This document shows, piece by piece, positions 60,898 to 64,000 of a stretch of 64,000 bases of DNA (position 1 is the stretch's first letter; each line of letters starts with the position of its first letter). Origin of the DNA: Pseudomonas sp. PDM16 (lineage in GTDB: Bacteria; Pseudomonadota; Gammaproteobacteria; Pseudomonadales; Pseudomonadaceae); assembly GCF_014851865.1 (NCBI RefSeq), contig NZ_JACVAM010000001.1:1178001-1242000 (forward strand), given 5' to 3'. Below the pieces are notes generated by a model. That model was not told where the DNA came from, made no database searches, and saw only the letters and a list, made by a program, of their open reading frames with translations. The position numbers and the translations under genes are program-made.

Positions 60898-60929
60898 GCC
60901 TGAGTCGTGCTTTTTGCGACGGCTCAGGC
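60898..60929 (+). terminator. Hairpin between hflX and hflK
   Basis: GCCTGAG (60898-60904) pairs with CTCAGGC (60923-60929), with a few further pairs around a TTTTT-containing loop, then GCTTTCGG. The T-run after the stem is weak, so partial readthrough to hflKC is likely. Confidence 0.5.
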
Positions 60930-60991
60930 GCTTTCGGTAGCATGGGCGGCGCGCCGTGGGCGCGTCTTTGCTTTATCAGATGGAGAGCGCT

Positions 60992-62143
60992 ATGGCTTGG
61001 AATGAGCCGGGTGGCAACTCGAACAATCAGGATCCTTGGGGCGGCCGCAAAGGCGGTGGACGCCAGGGCCCGCCTGACCTCGACGAAGCCTTCCGCAAGC
61101 TGCAGGAGAGCCTGAACGGCATCTTCGGTGGCGGCAAGAAACGTGATGGTGGTGGTCAGAGTGGTGGCGGCTTCGGCCTGCTCGGCATCGGCGTCGTTCT
61201 GCTGCTGGTGATTTGGCTGTGGAATGCCGTCTACATCGTGGACGCTCAGGAGCAGGCCGTTATCCTGCGTCTCGGTAAGTACCACGAGACCGTGGGGCAG
61301 GGGCTGAACATCTATTTCCCGCCTATCGACAGGAAGTTCCAGGAGAACGTGACTCGTGAGCGCTCCTTCTCGAAAGAAGGGCAGATGCTGACCGAAGACG
61401 AGAACATCGTCGAGGTGCCGCTGACTGTTCAGTACAAGATCAGCAACCTCAAGGACTTCGTGCTCAATGTCGATGCGCCTGAGGTGAGCCTGCAGCACGC
61501 CACCGAGAGTGCCCTGCGCCATGTCGCTGGTTCTACCTCGATGGATGAGGTGATCACCCTCGGCCGCGAGCAGATGGGGCAGGACGTCAGCAAGCGCTTG
61601 CAGGACTTCCTCGACACCTACGGCACCGGCATTACCGTCACTCAGGTCAACATTCAGCGTGCCACCGCTCCAGCAGAGGTCAAGGATGCGTTCGATGACG
61701 TGATTCGTGCTCGTGAAGACGAGCAGCGCGAGAAGAACCAGGCCGAGACCTATGCCAATGGCGTGGTGCCGGAGGCTCGTGGTCAGGCCCAGCGCATCAT
61801 CGAAGATGCCAATGGCTACCGCGATGAAGTGGTTGCTCGCTCTCAGGGTGAGGCGGATCGCTTCACCAAGCTGGTCGCCGAATACCGCAAGGCGCCGGAA
61901 GTCACCCGTCAGCGTCTGTATCTGGACACCATGCAACAGGTCTTCAGCAGTACCAGCAAGGTGCTTGTGACTGGTAAGGAGGGGCAGAACAACCTGCTCT
62001 ATCTGCCGCTGGACAAGATGATCGACAGCCGCGGCAGCATTGGCTCGGGAGCTCAAAGCGTACCGAGCACCGGCGGCGAGACCGGCACCCGTGTCATCAA
62101 TAATGCCGAGCGGGGCGATCTGCGCACGAGGGAGGGCCGCTGA
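60992..62143 (+). CDS. hflK: HflK, regulator of FtsH protease
   Basis: A 383-residue SPFH-domain membrane protein that forms a cage with HflC around FtsH. It has a Gly/Asn-rich N-terminus, a single TM at about 65-85 (LLGIGVVLLLVIWLWNAVYI) and the SPFH/band-7 domain with EQAVILRLGKYHETVGQGL. ATG 60992 is preferred over 60956 and 60980, with TGGAGAG upstream. The stop overlaps the hflC start by one base. Confidence 0.94.
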   Translation: MAWNEPGGNSNNQDPWGGRKGGGRQGPPDLDEAFRKLQESLNGIFGGGKKRDGGGQSGGGFGLLGIGVVLLLVIWLWNAVYIVDAQEQAVILRLGKYHETVGQGLNIYFPPIDRKFQENVTRERSFSKEGQMLTEDENIVEVPLTVQYKISNLKDFVLNVDAPEVSLQHATESALRHVAGSTSMDEVITLGREQMGQDVSKRLQDFLDTYGTGITVTQVNIQRATAPAEVKDAFDDVIRAREDEQREKNQAETYANGVVPEARGQAQRIIEDANGYRDEVVARSQGEADRFTKLVAEYRKAPEVTRQRLYLDTMQQVFSSTSKVLVTGKEGQNNLLYLPLDKMIDSRGSIGSGAQSVPSTGGETGTRVINNAERGDLRTREGR

Positions 62144-63012
62144 TGAGCAACAAGTCGCTGTTTGCCCTGATCGCCGGGGTACTGGTTGCCATTCTGGCGT
62201 GGAATAGCCTGTACATCGTCAATCAGACAGAGAAGGCCGTGCTCCTGCAGTTCGGTAAGATCCAAGTGGCCGATGTACCGCCGGGGCTGCACATCAAGGT
62301 TCCAGTGATGAACCAGGTGCGCAAGTTCGACGCTCGCCTGCTGACCCTGGAGTCGCCTATTCAGCGTGTGCTGACGCTGGAGAAGAAGGCTGTGATGGTC
62401 GATGCCTACGCCAAATGGCGTGTCGCCGATGCACAGCGTTACTACACCGCTACCTCTGGCATCCGTCAGATCGCTGATGATCGCCTGTCCCAGCGTCTGA
62501 TCGCTGCGCTGGCCAACCAGTTCGGTAACCGCACGCTGCACGAGGTGGTGTCCGGCGAGCGTGATGCGCTGATGGCGGCCATCACCAAGTCGCTCAACAC
62601 CATGGCGCAGAAGGAGCTAGGCATTGAGGTGGTGGACGTTCGCGTCAAGGCCATCGATCTGCCAAAAGAGGTCTATCGTAGCGTGTTCGACCGCATGAGC
62701 TCGGAGCGTGAGCGCGAGGCTCGCGAGCACCGGGCTAAGGGGCGTGAGCTGGCCGAAGGCATTCGCGCCGATGCCGATCGGCAGAAGCGTGTGATCCTCG
62801 CCGAGGCTTATCGCGAGGCGGAAGAAGTGCGCGGTGACGGCGACGCCAAGTCGGCCGCCATCTACGCCAAGGCCTACGGTCAGGACGCCGAGTTCTATGC
62901 GTTCTACCGCAGCCTGGGTGCATATCGCGACAGCTTCTCGAGCAAGAGCGATGTACTGGTGCTGGATCCGGATAGCGAGTTCTTCCGCTATCTGCAGCAG
63001 CCCAAGCCCTGA
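62143..63012 (+). CDS. hflC: HflC, regulator of FtsH protease
   Basis: A 289-residue SPFH-domain protein with one N-terminal TM (about 5-21) and QTEKAVLLQFGKIQVADVPPG, the band-7 start. Long charged helices follow (about 180-245). It is the partner of HflK and shares its last base with the hflK stop (TGATG). It is followed by a terminator. Confidence 0.94.
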   Translation: MSNKSLFALIAGVLVAILAWNSLYIVNQTEKAVLLQFGKIQVADVPPGLHIKVPVMNQVRKFDARLLTLESPIQRVLTLEKKAVMVDAYAKWRVADAQRYYTATSGIRQIADDRLSQRLIAALANQFGNRTLHEVVSGERDALMAAITKSLNTMAQKELGIEVVDVRVKAIDLPKEVYRSVFDRMSSEREREAREHRAKGRELAEGIRADADRQKRVILAEAYREAEEVRGDGDAKSAAIYAKAYGQDAEFYAFYRSLGAYRDSFSSKSDVLVLDPDSEFFRYLQQPKP

Positions 63013-63072
63013 TCGAAGCCACTCCGGCACGGCCGTTCGGCCGCGTCGGGGTGACCTCCGGGGAAAACGTGT

Positions 63073-63078
63073 TATCAT
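63073..63078 (+). promoter_or_regulatory. -10 box for the DUF2065/hisZ operon
   Basis: TATCAT in TGTTATCATGG, with a TG extension, about 10 bp before the hairpin described next. Transcription would start at or in that hairpin. No clear -35 is present. Confidence 0.35.
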
Positions 63079-63083
63079 GGGTC

Positions 63084-63108
63084 AGCCGGGAAAAAGCCCG
63101 GCTTTTTT
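63084..63108 (+). terminator. Intrinsic terminator after hflC
   Basis: AGCCGGG (63084-63090), loop of AAAAAG, CCCGGCT (63097-63103), then a run of T to 63108. It is 72 bp past the hflC stop and 15 bp before the small DUF2065 gene. Confidence 0.8.
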
Positions 63109-63123
63109 GCGTCTGCGGGAATC

Positions 63124-63309
63124 ATGTGGCAGGAACTGGGCATCGCGTTTTGTCTGATGTTGGTGCTGGAAGGCATCCTGCCCTTCCTCTATCCGCGGCG
63201 TTGGCGCGGAGCGATCACGCAACTGGCACAACTGCCCGATAGGCAGTTGCGTCTCATGGGGCTGGCCAGCATGCTGCTGGGGACCACCCTCCTGTATCTG
63301 CTTCACTGA
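63124..63309 (+). CDS. DUF2065 small membrane protein (PA4940-like)
   Basis: A 61-residue protein with two hydrophobic helices (about 5-23 and 43-60) joined by a [20 protein letters not shown] linker, the DUF2065 pattern. Its function is unknown. It sits between hflC and hisZ in Pseudomonas and other gamma-proteobacteria, so it may help the HflKC/FtsH complex. hisZ follows after 34 bp. Confidence 0.88.
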   Translation: MWQELGIAFCLMLVLEGILPFLYPRRWRGAITQLAQLPDRQLRLMGLASMLLGTTLLYLLH

Positions 63310-63343
63310 AGGCTGCCGCCCGTACCGAGAGGGGAATGGCGAA

Positions 63344-64000
63344 ATGGCAACGGTAGACCGCTGGCTGCTGCCAGATGGCATCGAAGAAGTACTTCCGCCG
63401 GAAGCGGCACTGATCGAGGCGGCACGCCGCCAGGTCCTGGATCTGTTCCAGCGTTGGGGCTACGAGTTCGTCGTAACCCCGCATATCGAATATTTGGAAT
63501 CCCTGCTCATCGGTGCCGGTCAGGACCTGGATTTGCGCACCTTCAAGGTGACCGATCCGCTGTCGGGTCGGCAGATGGGTTTCCGTGCCGACATCACCCC
63601 GCAGGTGGCGCGGATGGATGCGCACACCCTGCGTCGCGAGGGTCCGAGCCGTCTGTGCTACGCCGGTAGCGTGCTGCATGCCAAGCCGCGTGCCTTGGCT
63701 ACCTCGCGCAGCCCGATCCAGCTCGGTGCCGAGCTATACGGCGACGCCAGCCCGGCCAGCGACGTGGAAGTCATCAGTCTGATGCTCGACACCCTGGCCC
63801 TGGCACGCGTGCCGGATGTGCACATGGACCTCGGTCATGTCGGCATCTATCGCGGCCTGGCCCGCGCCGCCGGCCTATCCGGCGAGGCCGAGCAGCAGCT
63901 GTTCGACGCCCTACAGCGCAAGGCCGTCGATGAAGTCGATGCGCTCACTGAGTCCCTGCAACCGCACCTGGCCAGCATGCTGCGCGCGCTGGTCGAGCTG
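63344..64000 (+). CDS. hisZ: ATP phosphoribosyltransferase regulatory subunit (partial, 3' end missing)
   Basis: The first 219 codons; the gene runs off the right edge. HisZ resembles histidyl-tRNA synthetase and acts with the short HisG in histidine synthesis. Visible features are [20 protein letters not shown] at the start, [20 protein letters not shown] and the class II synthetase-like [24 protein letters not shown] lies before the ATG. Reading is open to the last base of the window with no stop. Confidence 0.95.
   Translation, partial: MATVDRWLLPDGIEEVLPPEAALIEAARRQVLDLFQRWGYEFVVTPHIEYLESLLIGAGQDLDLRTFKVTDPLSGRQMGFRADITPQVARMDAHTLRREGPSRLCYAGSVLHAKPRALATSRSPIQLGAELYGDASPASDVEVISLMLDTLALARVPDVHMDLGHVGIYRGLARAAGLSGEAEQQLFDALQRKAVDEVDALTESLQPHLASMLRALVEL

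Overview
The window is a high-GC chromosomal segment from a Pseudomonas (sensu lato). The call rests on gene order: aceF-aceE / glnE-ilvE-waaF-waaC-waaG-waaP, a core-LPS kinase block, msbA, hldE, waaA, and then serB-fimX-psd-rhdA-motAB-rsgA-orn-queG-nnrD-tsaE-amiB-mutL-miaA-hfq-hflX-hflK-hflC-DUF2065-hisZ. As I recall P. aeruginosa PAO1, this follows PA5016 down to about PA4988 and then PA4961 down to PA4939. The species cannot be fixed from the sequence alone. No rRNA, tRNA, IS element, prophage or CRISPR array was seen.

Region 1 (1-1375, minus strand) is a visibly AT-richer accessory patch. It holds the start of a glycan-type protein that runs off the left edge, a PAPS-type sulfotransferase and a small beta-rich protein. 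Region 2 (1541-10139) holds the E2 and E1 subunits of pyruvate dehydrogenase, divergent from glnE and ilvE. The aceE/glnE gap carries two copies of a palindrome that fits GntR/FadR-type operators.

Region 3 (10159-30573) is the LPS inner/outer core and export locus: heptosyltransferases, WaaG, the heptose kinase WaaP and a run of related kinase-fold proteins (one with two kinase domains), a carbamoyltransferase, several glycosyltransferases, an O-antigen ligase, a kinase-fold protein lacking the catalytic Asp, MsbA, Mig-14, a PIG-L deacetylase and HldE. Three genes here (a GT9-like protein, a GT-B-like protein and a GT25 enzyme) are not in the P. aeruginosa layout I remember and suggest a different core structure. 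Region 4 (30579-36750) holds a conserved protein with a Nudix-like motif, an aldo/keto reductase and FAD oxidoreductase pair, an SMR transporter divergent from a LysR regulator, waaA, and an apparent synteny breakpoint.

Region 5 (36746-49178) is rich in signalling and motility genes: a HAMP-linked degenerate cyclase-like membrane protein in an operon with a YdjM-type protein, serB, fimX, a PilZ-like protein, psd, rhdA, an HDOD protein, and motAB behind a FliA-type promoter. Region 6 (49194-64000) is conserved housekeeping: ribosome GTPase rsgA, a membrane methyltransferase, orn, queG, nnrD, tsaE, amiB, mutL, miaA, hfq, hflXKC, a DUF2065 protein and the first two thirds of hisZ, which runs off the right edge. 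Many genes overlap by 1-14 bp, so long operons are likely. Several genes use GTG or TTG starts (aceF, wapO, the aldo/keto reductase, serB, hflX and both genes of the cyclase-like operon).
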